This document shows positions 16,948 to 25,574 of a DNA stretch of 64,000 bases, piece by piece. The translations under genes and the position numbers were made by a program. Every line of letters begins with the position of its first letter. The first letter of the stretch is position 1. Under the pieces are notes generated by a model that saw only the letters and a list, made by a program, of their open reading frames with translations, had not been told where the DNA came from and searched no databases. Source of the stretch: Tharpella sp964457755 (GTDB taxonomy: Bacteria; Desulfobacterota; Anaeroferrophillalia; Anaeroferrophillales; Tharpellaceae); the NCBI GenBank assembly GCA_964457755.1, contig CAYWGC010000013.1, positions 1 through 64,000 on the forward strand. The letters are read 5' to 3'.

Positions 16948-19368
16948 TTATGTCAGCTCCTGTTCAGTCCTCTCTATGATATGATCTTGGAGCCCTTTTG
17001 AAAGGTCTGCAAAATATGCGCTGAAACCTGCGACTCTAACAATTAAATCTTGATACTTGTCTGGATATTGCTGTGCATTAATCAGCGTTTCTTTGTCAAC
17101 CACGTTAAACTGTATGTGCGCGATTTTCTTCTCCCTCCACGTTTTTAGATAGCTCAGAAAGACTGGTCTCATGTCTTCATCGAGATATTCCGGAAGTATT
17201 TTTTGATTAAGGAGGTGGTTGTAGGTTTGCATTGTATCTATTTTTGCGCAAGAATTCAAAACGGCCGTAGGACCTTTCTTGTCGGCACCGGGTTGCGGTG
17301 CCAAGGTTGAATCTGCGAAAGGCCCGCCATCCAGCCTTCCGTCTGGAGTAGCCGGAGTGTCTGCGGCAAGACCATAGGTTGCTGAAACCGCACTTCCGTC
17401 ACCTCTGATCGAATAGCCGAAACGATCCTTTACGGTTTCCATGGCCGCTTCCGAACGATGGTGCACTTCCCGGGCTATCAAATCCGCATAATCGTCGTCA
17501 TTCCCATATTTAGGAGCATTCAGACATGCCTGTCTTATCTCATCTCGCCCTTCCCAATTGTCATCCATGATCTTAATAAGTTCAGGTAACGTAACTAACT
17601 TATCTTCAAAAACAACTTTTCTGATGGCCGTTATCGAATCGGCCACGTTTGTACTACCGATAACCATGGCGAAATCATTCCCCATTGCGGGGTAAGTCCA
17701 CTGTTTACATTCCTTGCCTTTTTCTATACATCCCTCAATAATAGCTGAATAGAATGGCCTCGGACAGTATTTCGCATAGAGATCTTTACTGGTATTTTCA
17801 ACTTGAACCATCTTTGTGGTGAAAAACTTTACCTGCTCCACATATGCATCAAGAACATCTTCCCAACTTTCAAATGTAGCCGGGTTTGGAGTTTGGGCTC
17901 CCCATTGTTCGCCAGCCTTAGCTACCCGTTGTTCGCCAGTCTTTGGGCTTATTCCCTCATGAAGCGCCCACCACAAACATTTTGTGAGAACGAAATATCC
18001 GAGAACGCGTCTCGTCAAATTTTTCCCCGGAATCTCCATATACACACACCCCGATACGCTGTATGAGTTGGCATCTTCCTTTGGGATACCCCATTTCTGC
18101 AAGAGTGGGATCAACGCTTCATCGTTAAAAAGAGATGGATAACCGATCCCTGTTCGAAGGACTTCAGCGGCTTTTGACAACAATTGATCTGGCGTGTTCT
18201 TATGAACGCGCAAGGCGATGCTCGGTTCGATCGTTCGCATTGTCTTTGCGGTCTCCAAAACTAAATAGGTGAGATCATTTGTTACGTCGTTGCCAAACCG
18301 GTCAAGCCCGCCAATGGTGATCGCCTGAAGTGATGCCACGCCACCGTAAACAGACGTTACCAGCGGAGAATATACGAGTCCAAGTTCTAAGAATTTGACC
18401 CAGAGGAGCTGGAGAATTTCCATGGCTTCCTCCCTCTTGAGCCTTCCCTCTTTGATATCCTTTTCATAGTATGGACCGAGAATGTAATCGAGACGCAACC
18501 CAATGCCAAGGGTTGAGTATTCAAGATAACGAATTAAATGTATGAAATAAAAAAATTGGACAGCTTCTATAAAAGTTCGCGGTGGATTGGCCGGAATCCA
18601 TTCACAGGTGCGGGCGATTTCATTGAGCGATTTTTTCCGTACTGGATCTTTTTCAGTATTAGCCATCTTTGTCGCGATCTTAGCATATCGATAAGAAAAA
18701 TCTATTACCGCATTTAGAACAATGTTGACGGACTGCAAAAATTCTTTCTGTTCGATGTAGTCGTTTGGAATTGTGCGGTCTATTTCCTCAAGTCTGGTTT
18801 CGACTCTTTTGATCCTCGCGGCAAGGCCTTCCTTAAACAGACCTTCATAATCGGGAATCCCAAGCTCCGACCAATGAGTCCAAAGAAAGGTCCCTTCATA
18901 CTGCCAGTAACGGTCGAGATCGCCGGTAAATGCCTTTTGCTGGCGATCACTCATCGACTTCCCCTTCCAGTATTCACAAATTTCTTCCAGTTCTTTTCTG
19001 CCTGCATCATCAAGAAGTGTTTTCCCGCCTTCGCTGTTGACAAGTCTATTGACCGATTTCCAATTCATATCAATAGGGTGAAAAATGCCTTCGGGCTCTG
19101 AGGTCTGATATCCTACGATGCTCTCCCAATCCCTGATAAAAATATCCATGTTTTTGAGAACATGTGCGAGCGCCTCGGCACGACGAGTGATCATTGCCTG
19201 TCCGTCGGTCTGCTTGAAGGATTCCGTCATCAGGCGCGAACGCTGGAGGTCAAGCTTGACTTCAGGACGAAATAAGCCACGCGACTTTTCATCATCCATG
19301 TATCCTCTTTGGACATTGCGGACCGCCTTGCTTACAAATTTGCTCTTAAGATTTTCTGTGATTGACAT
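16948..19368 (-). CDS. Glycyl radical enzyme of unknown substrate
   Basis: An 806-residue member of the pyruvate formate-lyase-like family, cytoplasmic and oxygen sensitive. The radical glycine is Gly781 in RVAGFSAYF; the thiyl residue is Cys441 in SGCVYMEIPGKN. In diol and choline lyases and in 4-hydroxyphenylacetate decarboxylase a Glu sits at Cys+2; here that place is Tyr443 and a Glu comes at +4, so those activities are not supported. The length is below BssA-type arylsuccinate synthases (about 860), and no small Bss-type subunits are adjacent. ATG 19368 has GGAGG upstream. It heads an operon with activase, XRE regulator and acyl-CoA dehydrogenase. C-C bond formation, decarboxylation or dehydration are all still possible. 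Confidence 0.93.
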   Translation of the reverse strand: MSITENLKSKFVSKAVRNVQRGYMDDEKSRGLFRPEVKLDLQRSRLMTESFKQTDGQAMITRRAEALAHVLKNMDIFIRDWESIVGYQTSEPEGIFHPIDMNWKSVNRLVNSEGGKTLLDDAGRKELEEICEYWKGKSMSDRQQKAFTGDLDRYWQYEGTFLWTHWSELGIPDYEGLFKEGLAARIKRVETRLEEIDRTIPNDYIEQKEFLQSVNIVLNAVIDFSYRYAKIATKMANTEKDPVRKKSLNEIARTCEWIPANPPRTFIEAVQFFYFIHLIRYLEYSTLGIGLRLDYILGPYYEKDIKEGRLKREEAMEILQLLWVKFLELGLVYSPLVTSVYGGVASLQAITIGGLDRFGNDVTNDLTYLVLETAKTMRTIEPSIALRVHKNTPDQLLSKAAEVLRTGIGYPSLFNDEALIPLLQKWGIPKEDANSYSVSGCVYMEIPGKNLTRRVLGYFVLTKCLWWALHEGISPKTGEQRVAKAGEQWGAQTPNPATFESWEDVLDAYVEQVKFFTTKMVQVENTSKDLYAKYCPRPFYSAIIEGCIEKGKECKQWTYPAMGNDFAMVIGSTNVADSITAIRKVVFEDKLVTLPELIKIMDDNWEGRDEIRQACLNAPKYGNDDDYADLIAREVHHRSEAAMETVKDRFGYSIRGDGSAVSATYGLAADTPATPDGRLDGGPFADSTLAPQPGADKKGPTAVLNSCAKIDTMQTYNHLLNQKILPEYLDEDMRPVFLSYLKTWREKKIAHIQFNVVDKETLINAQQYPDKYQDLIVRVAGFSAYFADLSKGLQDHIIERTEQELT

Positions 19369-19416
19369 TACTATCCCTCCTCGATCAAAGCTATTTTTGA
19401 AACCATCCTCAAATAT

Positions 19417-19467
19417 TTATAACATTACGTTATAACACAACTACAACATAACGTTATAACCTGTCAA
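19417..19467. promoter_or_regulatory. Promoter and repeated operator of the radical-enzyme operon
   Basis: On the minus strand TTGACA (19467-19462) is a good -35, with TGTAGT 16 bases on as a weak -10. Over and beside it lie copies of a GTTATAAC motif: TTATAAC-ATTAC-GTTATAA at 19417-19435 is a perfect dyad, and ACGTTATAAC recurs at 19427-19436 and 19451-19460, 24 bases apart. The second copy falls in the -35/-10 spacer, as expected for repression. The region also serves the divergent thioesterase gene. Confidence 0.6.
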
Positions 19468-19541
19468 CTGAAATTACACATTTTTTCACAACGATTTGAA
19501 ATGAATTGTTTTTATGGATACTATTTCCTTGAGGTTCTGAT

Positions 19542-19979
19542 GTGGTGTCTATTAGAATGCTAATGAATAATCAGCACCTCGATTTCTTGAAAAAGGATTT
19601 CATTAAAGGCTTTCCCTCATATTGCGACTTTACTGTAACTCATGCCGCTAGCGGAATCTTCGAAACCAAGGTCAAAGCAAAAGCCGAGCACCAACAGCAG
19701 GACGGCTTTGTCCATGCCGGGGTAATCGCAACCATTGCGGATCACACGGCCGGGTATGCCGCCTATACTGTGGTTACGGAAAATTTTCGGATATTGACTA
19801 TAGAGTTTAAAATAAACTATTTCAAACCGGCTATTGGTGACTCTATTATCTGCAAATCAAAGATCATAAATCGCGGAAACAAGATCATCGTAGCCGAATC
19901 TGAAGTTTTTTCGCTTACGGAAGAAAAGGAGAAATTGGTCTCAAAGGCCACGGTCACCCTGATGGCCGTAGCGGAATGA
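19542..19979 (+). CDS. PaaI-type hotdog thioesterase
   Basis: A 145-residue single hotdog-domain protein, expected to hydrolyse an acyl- or aryl-CoA. The PaaI pattern is visible: HQQQDGFVHAGVIATIADHT (substrate loop and active-site Asp on the central helix) and ILTIEFKINYFKPAIGD. GTG 19542 has GAGG seven bases upstream; ATG 19557 and 19563 have poorer spacing. Divergent from the radical enzyme and sharing its operator region, so it likely belongs to the same pathway, perhaps freeing CoA from a dead-end intermediate. A terminator follows. Confidence 0.87.
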   Translation: MVSIRMLMNNQHLDFLKKDFIKGFPSYCDFTVTHAASGIFETKVKAKAEHQQQDGFVHAGVIATIADHTAGYAAYTVVTENFRILTIEFKINYFKPAIGDSIICKSKIINRGNKIIVAESEVFSLTEEKEKLVSKATVTLMAVAE

Positions 19980-20032
19980 CCTGCACTCCTCCTCGGGTAA
20001 AATCAAGAACTGCCCCAACCCCCTTAAACCCC

Positions 20033-20059
20033 AAAAGGGCCTCTTTCGAGGCCCTTTTT
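20033..20059. terminator. Bidirectional rho-independent terminator
   Basis: AAAAGGGCCTC-TTTC-GAGGCCCTTTTT followed by TATTTTTTT, 53 bases after the thioesterase stop. The A/T flanks let it work for the converging minus-strand genes too. Confidence 0.88.
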
Positions 20060-20090
20060 ATTTTTTTAACCTTAAAAATTTTCTATGGTA

Positions 20091-20201
20091 TTAAAAAAAT
20101 ACCCCATTCTTAAAAGAAATCACCAGCCCCAGGCCTGCTACCAGCAGAAACCAGATAATCATCAGGTTAAGGGTAAGTTTACCAAATTTCTCAAGATCCA
20201 T
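20091..20201 (-). CDS. 36-residue single-span membrane protein with the bd-like genes
   Basis: An ORF below usual length limits: ATG 20201 with AGAAGGAG at good spacing, TAA at 20091-20093. The product is MDLEKFGKLTLNLMIIWFLL followed by VAGLGLVISFKNGVFF, with one transmembrane helix from about residue 9 to 30. It lies 64 bases downstream of two cytochrome bd-like subunit genes on the same strand, the position where CydX-like or other tiny subunits of terminal oxidases are found. It has no CydX sequence signature that I recognise, so the role as a third subunit is inferred from size, topology and position. Confidence 0.65.
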   Translation of the reverse strand: MDLEKFGKLTLNLMIIWFLLVAGLGLVISFKNGVFF

Positions 20202-20264
20202 AATTTTTCTCCTTCTGGCAAAAGCCGGCACCAAACATGATTTCAGCCAAAAACTCACTTATTT

Positions 20265-21368
20265 TTACGATTCCGTCAACGTGCCACGACCCAATTTAAA
20301 GGCGACTATCATCGGGTAAGCGATAACCACAAGCCCCATAACAAAGGTGCCGAAAAAAAGAGCCGTACTGCCCCAATCGACATTAACGGGATAGTCATAG
20401 ATAGAATATTCGAAAACTCCTAGATAGGTCATCCGTAACGCCTCACGTGCGGTCCCCATCCCTAAAATCGCAACAAATGAGAGCAGCGCCATGGGAATCG
20501 CGTAACGCTCCGGTTCACTTTCGGCTTTCATCAAACCAACCAGTAAAAGCAGGCCCAGAACCGCACCGATCCACAAAAAAGGATTACTCATAAAGTGGAG
20601 ATCGGAAGGCACCGTCAAAAACCACCAGAAACCGACAACCACTTGAATCATGACCGCAATTTTAGCCATTTTAGCCCCGGCACGACCAACCCAATCGAGA
20701 TAGGCACCGTCAAAATCGGAGCGCGGCCGAAAATACCAGGCATAGAGCATCATGAAGATACCGATATTGATAAAGGCAGGTACCATAAAATGCGTAAACC
20801 GACCCAACTCAAACTTATAGAGAGAGGCCCCGGTCGTCGCCAGGCCACCATTAGCTGTATACCACTCCAGCCACTTACCCGGTACCAGAGCCTGCACCGA
20901 GAGCGCGCTGATAATAATCCCGGCGCAGAGTATAAAAATCAACGCCAAAGCCCCGAAAAGACCATAGCCCTGCGGATTTTTTTTCCGTTTCAGGTAAAAA
21001 ACATAGGTGGCCAGAAATCCTAACGCTATGACCAGCAGAAAAATCATGGCCCACCAGGCTGAAAGGCTGTTGGATGCATACCAGAAAGGGTCATAGATAA
21101 CCTGGACAAACAGTAGAGGGGCTACCCCTAAAACAATTGCCAGAGAGAGATTTACAGTACTTACCTGCCCCAAAGCTTTCGAGAGACGGCGGTTAAACTC
21201 ACCCCTCTTAAAGTGCTCGTAAACCGCAACCACAATCCCCCCGACAACCAGATTGACAAAAAGAATATGCAGGGCAAAAGTTAAAACCATCAACAACTGA
21301 AAGACCCAAGGGAAGAAAGGCACCCCTAATGGGTCGCGTAAGGCCTGTAGTGCAGAATTAATATCCAT
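20265..21368 (-). CDS. Cytochrome bd-superfamily membrane subunit (second subunit)
   Basis: A 367-residue protein of about eight to nine membrane helices. Its start, FQLLMVLTFALHILFVNLVV, carries a His in the same setting as the other subunit (IATFHILPCHLATGG), so both are CydA-like rather than a CydA/CydB pair. A second histidine is in FELGRFTHFMVPAF. No haem c motif. ATG 21368 has GGAG upstream. Such paired CydA-like subunits occur in the divergent branches of the bd superfamily. It probably forms the partner of the upstream haem-c subunit; whether the complex reduces oxygen, nitric oxide or something else is unknown. Confidence 0.75.
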   Translation of the reverse strand: MDINSALQALRDPLGVPFFPWVFQLLMVLTFALHILFVNLVVGGIVVAVYEHFKRGEFNRRLSKALGQVSTVNLSLAIVLGVAPLLFVQVIYDPFWYASNSLSAWWAMIFLLVIALGFLATYVFYLKRKKNPQGYGLFGALALIFILCAGIIISALSVQALVPGKWLEWYTANGGLATTGASLYKFELGRFTHFMVPAFINIGIFMMLYAWYFRPRSDFDGAYLDWVGRAGAKMAKIAVMIQVVVGFWWFLTVPSDLHFMSNPFLWIGAVLGLLLLVGLMKAESEPERYAIPMALLSFVAILGMGTAREALRMTYLGVFEYSIYDYPVNVDWGSTALFFGTFVMGLVVIAYPMIVAFKLGRGTLTES

Positions 21369-21544
21369 AATAATTACTCCTTATTAGTTCATAAACCAAG
21401 TTAAAGCGGATAGCAGCGAACATTGCTACGCCCCCACAAATGGGGTCAAAGCTGGATAGATGGCGGGTTAAAAATTCAGTTTGCGCGAACATCCCGGCCG
21501 CCATTTATCCAGCAATGACCCCAACCGAGACAGCTCGAAACACC

Positions 21545-22912
21545 TTACTCACCAGTAAGTACCCATCCAGGGGTTGGTGGTGCTTCCTCATTGTTCGGAA
21601 CAATTGAAGCCATATAGGCGGCTGCAGCTCGACGTTCAATCTCATTGCCGGCAAAGGCCGGCATATAAGTGTAGTCATCGCCTACAGTTTCCAGGAAACC
21701 AGCCAGATCTTCAGCTCCGGGAATCCCCATTTCGGTAATTAAACCCGGTAAAGAGCTGCGCCCATCAACTTCCATAGTATGACAGATCACACAATTGGCT
21801 TTAGTCAACAACATCCCGGCCTGCAAATAATTCTTTTCATTGATAGTGCGCCACTCTTCAGGCACAAAGTAATTACTCTGCAAAAAACCCTCTTCCTGAA
21901 AGCGCTCCACCTCCGATTTTATGCCTTTGACCTCAAGATCGTGAGCAATTATCTGGTTACTGTACATATAACCCGGCATCAGGTAGGGACGCCGGGAGAA
22001 CTCACGCACACTTTCGCCACCAACAATCCCAACAAATAGGACAAACACCATGGGGATTGCTACGACGGGATAAGCGAAAGGCGTCTGGCCAAATATCAAA
22101 AGGATAAAATAGACCGCCATAACCACGCCGATCACCAGTGACACTTTGAACATCATCGCAGCATAAGGGATGGAAGCCAGAATTTCATGCGCTGTGGCCG
22201 GCAGTTTAAAATAGTACCAGACCGCAAAAAGAGCCCCCAGAACCAACCCCGCCAGCCCCCAGCGACCGGCGGTCTTCACAACATAGTCCTGGGTTTCACC
22301 ATCTTTCATAAAACCGGCCATAACTGCCGCAAACATGCCGGAGATGGCCAGCATCATCATGGTTCTATAAAAAAGTTGGGGCCAGTAGGTCGGGTTAAAA
22401 AAACCGTCGAAGAAACCACCGGTCTCAAGCCATTGGCCAGGCGTCATCATGAATGCCAGAATACCGGTGATAACCACCATACTGAGCCAGGCGGCCCAGG
22501 CGTAGATCAAAGCGATGCGCATATGAGTTTTCGGTGACACCTTACCAAAAGTATAATAATAAGTGTAAATGGTTACAATCTCAATGACAAAAAAAACCCA
22601 TTCGGTGGCCCAGCCCCAAACATAGGTGTGAATCAGCCCCGATATTGCCCGCGGGCTGATAATCGTGCTCGCAAACCAGATCCCGACCCCGGTAATCGAT
22701 CCCAGGACAAAACAGAAGATCAGGATCATCAAAGCAAATTTCTTGATATAATCCAGAAGTTCCTGATTATTATCGGCATGGCCTCGACGCTCAAGAAAAT
22801 AGGCCATCCAGAAACCACCGGTGGCCAGATGACAGGGAAGGATATGAAAAGTCGCAATCAGAGCGATGATCATTCCTCCGCCAATAGTTGGAAATTCAAA
22901 TAACGGATACAT
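21545..22912 (-). CDS. Cytochrome bd-superfamily subunit with C-terminal cytochrome c domain
   Basis: A 455-residue membrane protein. Residues 1 to about 320 contain eight or more helices with the CydA-like histidines in FHILPCH (near residue 23) and a WGWATEWVFFVIEIV helix resembling the Glu-bearing CydA helix. The final ~110 residues are outside the membrane and hold one haem c site, KANCVICHTME, with MPAFAGNE as a candidate methionine ligand. A covalent c domain replaces the quinol loop logic of classical bd oxidases and suggests electrons come from a cytochrome c. Good RBS (GGGAGG) at ATG 22912. Forms an operon with the second subunit and the 36-residue protein. Activity is inferred from the fold only. 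Confidence 0.8.
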   Translation of the reverse strand: MYPLFEFPTIGGGMIIALIATFHILPCHLATGGFWMAYFLERRGHADNNQELLDYIKKFALMILIFCFVLGSITGVGIWFASTIISPRAISGLIHTYVWGWATEWVFFVIEIVTIYTYYYTFGKVSPKTHMRIALIYAWAAWLSMVVITGILAFMMTPGQWLETGGFFDGFFNPTYWPQLFYRTMMMLAISGMFAAVMAGFMKDGETQDYVVKTAGRWGLAGLVLGALFAVWYYFKLPATAHEILASIPYAAMMFKVSLVIGVVMAVYFILLIFGQTPFAYPVVAIPMVFVLFVGIVGGESVREFSRRPYLMPGYMYSNQIIAHDLEVKGIKSEVERFQEEGFLQSNYFVPEEWRTINEKNYLQAGMLLTKANCVICHTMEVDGRSSLPGLITEMGIPGAEDLAGFLETVGDDYTYMPAFAGNEIERRAAAAYMASIVPNNEEAPPTPGWVLTGE

Positions 22913-23181
22913 AAACTACCTCCCCTCTTTAAAAAACCACGCTTGCAAAATAAAAAATAAATCATTCCGACCCCCTAAACATAATAAAGCAAATGCTCTT
23001 TGTCAAGATTAAATCAATCAATTCAAACACCTATAACCAACCACGATAGTCTGGTTAATGATTGGCGCCGAGCCGAAAACCTCATTTCCCGACATTATCC
23101 TTGACAGTAAAACCTTGCTGATGGTAGGAATTCGCTGATTTTTTTCTTTTGCAACTAAGACAGAGGTTTAGGATTAAATTA

Positions 23182-24072
23182 ATGCAGGACTCGCCAAAAA
23201 ATCTCTCGCAACCCCCTGAAGATCTGGAGTTGACTGGGCCGAACAATAACCGTAGCAATGCTACATCGGACAATCCCGAACAATCGGACCTCAGTAACAA
23301 AGATAAAGGGACAAATCAAAAAAAACGACCCCGAGCCGCAGGCCGCCCCCAACCCAGAGGGATCGCCGCTCTCTTTGAAAAAGAGGAGATTAAAGATCTT
23401 TTTCGCACCTATCTGATTACAATCTGCGTTATTGAGGGCTTTATCTTCTTTGTCAGCTTCTTAAGCCAGATGGGCCCCGAAACCATCCCTTTCCCCTGGA
23501 AATCATACTTTTTCGCTGCTTTCATCATCCCGTTGACGATCACTTTCCTGCTCGGCATTATTGTCATCAGTTTCGACCGCTATATCTTCGGACATCAAGG
23601 CATCGGCAGTGAAATCAACGACCTTTTCCAGACCGCCTCAGAAACCCGTAGTAAAATTCATAAATTTCACGCTTTTCTCTATGTTATTCGCCAGGTCCCC
23701 TTTCTTTTCGGACTTATCTCTTTAGTCACCCTCTCCGGCATCGCCTACAAGCTTGACGATATCCTGGCGGTCATCGGAGATGTCGGCGGACACACAGCCC
23801 ACTACCTGCTTATCGGCCTCGCCGTGGTCTTTGGAGTAGCGGTCATAGTTGGTCTGATCTGGATGTTTTTGAGCTACAGTCTTCGCAAAAAGACCCTCGA
23901 ATATCAATATCAGTATAAAAAAGATGTTATCGACAAGACCGGCCTGGTGATCATCGGTGAAGACCGCATGATGGATAGAGAGGGCCGCATCCTCTCATTT
24001 GGCCAAGCCCAGCAACTTATCCAGAAACCGACTGACGACAATGAAAAAACTCTGGTTATCAACCATTCGTAA
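23182..24072 (+). CDS. Four-span inner-membrane protein heading the lipid operon
   Basis: A 296-residue protein I do not recognise. The first ~60 residues are polar and probably disordered; then come four likely membrane helices (ITICVIEGFIFFVSF, FFAAFIIPLTITFLLGIIVI, a helix around PFLFGLISLVTLSGIAY, and LLIGLAVVFGVAVIVGLIWM), with a cytoplasmic-looking C-terminal tail. ATG 23182 has AGGA upstream; the frame extends to 23149. Its end overlaps the next gene by 32 bases. Its place in front of a lipid-synthesis operon suggests a role in membrane handling of the product, which is inference. Confidence 0.7.
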   Translation: MQDSPKNLSQPPEDLELTGPNNNRSNATSDNPEQSDLSNKDKGTNQKKRPRAAGRPQPRGIAALFEKEEIKDLFRTYLITICVIEGFIFFVSFLSQMGPETIPFPWKSYFFAAFIIPLTITFLLGIIVISFDRYIFGHQGIGSEINDLFQTASETRSKIHKFHAFLYVIRQVPFLFGLISLVTLSGIAYKLDDILAVIGDVGGHTAHYLLIGLAVVFGVAVIVGLIWMFLSYSLRKKTLEYQYQYKKDVIDKTGLVIIGEDRMMDREGRILSFGQAQQLIQKPTDDNEKTLVINHS

Positions 24073-24712
24073 CCTGATCACCGCACTCCTGATCCTCATG
24101 CTACTTGGCTGTGCGGGGGCCCCGCAAAAAGTGACCCCGCAAGCCCCGTCACCGGCTAACTGCTGGCTTTTGCAAACGGCGGTCTATCGCTTGCGCCATA
24201 GCGCTCAACTTGAATATCAGGGAAAACAGAAAACCCTGGAAGGTTTTATGGAGCTCGATCTTATAAAAGAGCGGGCCCACCTAGTGATCTTCAACAGTTT
24301 AGGCCTGACCCTGCTGAACCTTGAGATAGAACCTCATCAGTACAAACCTGCTCAAGCCTCCACCGAGAAGAGAGCCAATAACAGCCCGAACCGAAGAGAG
24401 CAAAAATTTGCCCAACTTATAGCTGTTGCTGTACAAAATATTTTTTTCAGCCTTAAAGATGAGCTCCGGGAACCTGACTCAGGCAAACAAAAAAAGGTGG
24501 TAGAGTTCACCGGAACACCGCTGAGGCTGACAAAAATAAGTGAACGCCGGGAAAAACCAACCTGGACTACCACCTACAACAACTATCAAAAGTTCGCAGC
24601 GGGAGAGCTCCCTGAACGAATTTCTCTGGAAAGCTGCAAACCTAAATTCAACCTCACACTCTGGCTCCACAAAGCAGAACTTGCAAAAAAAGAAGAAAAG
24701 ATAACCCCATGA
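24041..24712 (+). CDS. DUF3261 family lipoprotein
   Basis: A 223-residue predicted lipoprotein: MKKLWLSTIRNLITALLI then lipobox LLGCAG, so lipidation at about Cys21. The mature part is beta-rich (LEYQGKQKTLEGFMELDLI; HLVIFNSLGLTLLNLEIE), as in LolB/DUF3261 proteins. DUF3261 members are standard in aryl polyene clusters, where they are thought to help move the lipid product to the outer membrane. I use ATG 24041, which gives a clean signal peptide; the frame extends to 23999 inside the preceding gene. It overlaps the hotdog gene by four bases (ATGA). Confidence 0.82.
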   Translation: MKKLWLSTIRNLITALLILMLLGCAGAPQKVTPQAPSPANCWLLQTAVYRLRHSAQLEYQGKQKTLEGFMELDLIKERAHLVIFNSLGLTLLNLEIEPHQYKPAQASTEKRANNSPNRREQKFAQLIAVAVQNIFFSLKDELREPDSGKQKKVVEFTGTPLRLTKISERREKPTWTTTYNNYQKFAAGELPERISLESCKPKFNLTLWLHKAELAKKEEKITP

Positions 24713-25098
24713 CAAACATGCGCCAGGCATTAAAATCTACAGCACTCGAGCAAATGGTTCACAGTGCGCCCGATTGCGGCTCTCGTCGATTTCATCCGAC
24801 GGCTAACTTTATCGGCTTTAGAGGCCACTTTCCGAACTTCCCAGTACTCCCCGCAATGCTCCAGGTTCTACTCGGAATCATCGTCAGCGAAGAACTTTAC
24901 GGTAGCCGATTAACCTTGCAAAAACTCGAAAAAGCAAAATTTATGGCCCAGATAAAACCTGAGCAAATCATTAATGTCTCCTGTCGTCTCAGCCGCACCC
25001 CCGGTAAAGAATCGAAGCCTGCGGCAAAAGCCCGAATCACAATAACAGTTGCCGAGCAGAAAGCCGCATCCATGACCCTTTCCTTGAAACAGACATGA
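24709..25098 (+). CDS. FabZ/ApeI-like hotdog protein lacking the catalytic acid
   Basis: A 129-residue hotdog protein with FRGHFPNFPVLPAMLQVL, matching the FabZ/FabA-type dehydratase motif GHFPxxPxxPG. The catalytic His is present. The acidic residue that normally follows eight or nine residues later (FPGVLxxEA) is Leu here (PAMLQVLLG), so normal 3-hydroxyacyl-ACP dehydration is doubtful. It may be a structural partner, an isomerase or a dehydratase with a displaced acid. It overlaps both neighbours by four bases, inside the ketosynthase operon, where a dehydratase would be expected. Confidence 0.78.
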   Translation: MTNMRQALKSTALEQMVHSAPDCGSRRFHPTANFIGFRGHFPNFPVLPAMLQVLLGIIVSEELYGSRLTLQKLEKAKFMAQIKPEQIINVSCRLSRTPGKESKPAAKARITITVAEQKAASMTLSLKQT

Positions 25099-25574
25099 AA
25101 AAAAATCCGTTTAAAGTTGCCCTTGGAGCCCCACCCGCTTTAGCCTTTAAGGTTGAACGTCGAGTCCGTTTTGAAGAGGTTGACGCCTTAGGAATTGTCT
25201 GGCATGGCCGCTACCCGAGCTACATTGAAGATGTCCGGGAAGCTTTAGGTGATCACTACGGCATCGGCTATCTTGATTTTTTTCGGGAAGGCGTGGTGAC
25301 CCCGATCCGCCAACTTCATCTTGATTACCATCTCCCCCTGCAACTGCACGATAAATTCACCATCAAAAGCGAAATGCACTGGACCGAAGCGGCCCGCCTC
25401 AACTTCACCTACAAAATTTTTAACGCTCAAGATGAGCTCACAACTTCGGGCTACAGCATCCAAATGATAATCGATTATCAAAGCCGCGCCGTACTAATGC
25501 TACCACCGCCCTTTTTTCAGGCTTTTCTGGAACGTTGGCAACAAAATAAACTCACCGGAAAAAACCATGCATGA
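25095..25574 (+). CDS. 4-hydroxybenzoyl-CoA thioesterase-like (YbgC-type) hotdog protein
   Basis: A 159-residue acyl-thioesterase of the 4HBT group. VRFEEVDALGIVWHGRYPSY is the standard active-site segment with the catalytic Asp in EEVDALG, followed by IEDVREAL on the central helix. In aryl polyene clusters a protein of this type (ApeK) accompanies the synthase, presumably to release or proofread intermediates. It overlaps the dehydratase-like gene by four bases and the ketosynthase by eight. Confidence 0.85.
   Translation: MKKNPFKVALGAPPALAFKVERRVRFEEVDALGIVWHGRYPSYIEDVREALGDHYGIGYLDFFREGVVTPIRQLHLDYHLPLQLHDKFTIKSEMHWTEAARLNFTYKIFNAQDELTTSGYSIQMIIDYQSRAVLMLPPPFFQAFLERWQQNKLTGKNHA

Noticed and set aside
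16948..19368. Benzylsuccinate synthase alpha subunit
   Set aside because: The protein is shorter than BssA and no small BssB/BssC-like ORFs with their cysteines flank it; the identity of the Cys loop could not be matched from memory.
22187..22537. Plus-strand ORF opposite the haem-c bd-like subunit, and other long antisense frames at 20.6, 22.6 and 47.7 kb
   Set aside because: Antisense shadows of well-supported genes; composition follows the codon pattern of the other strand.
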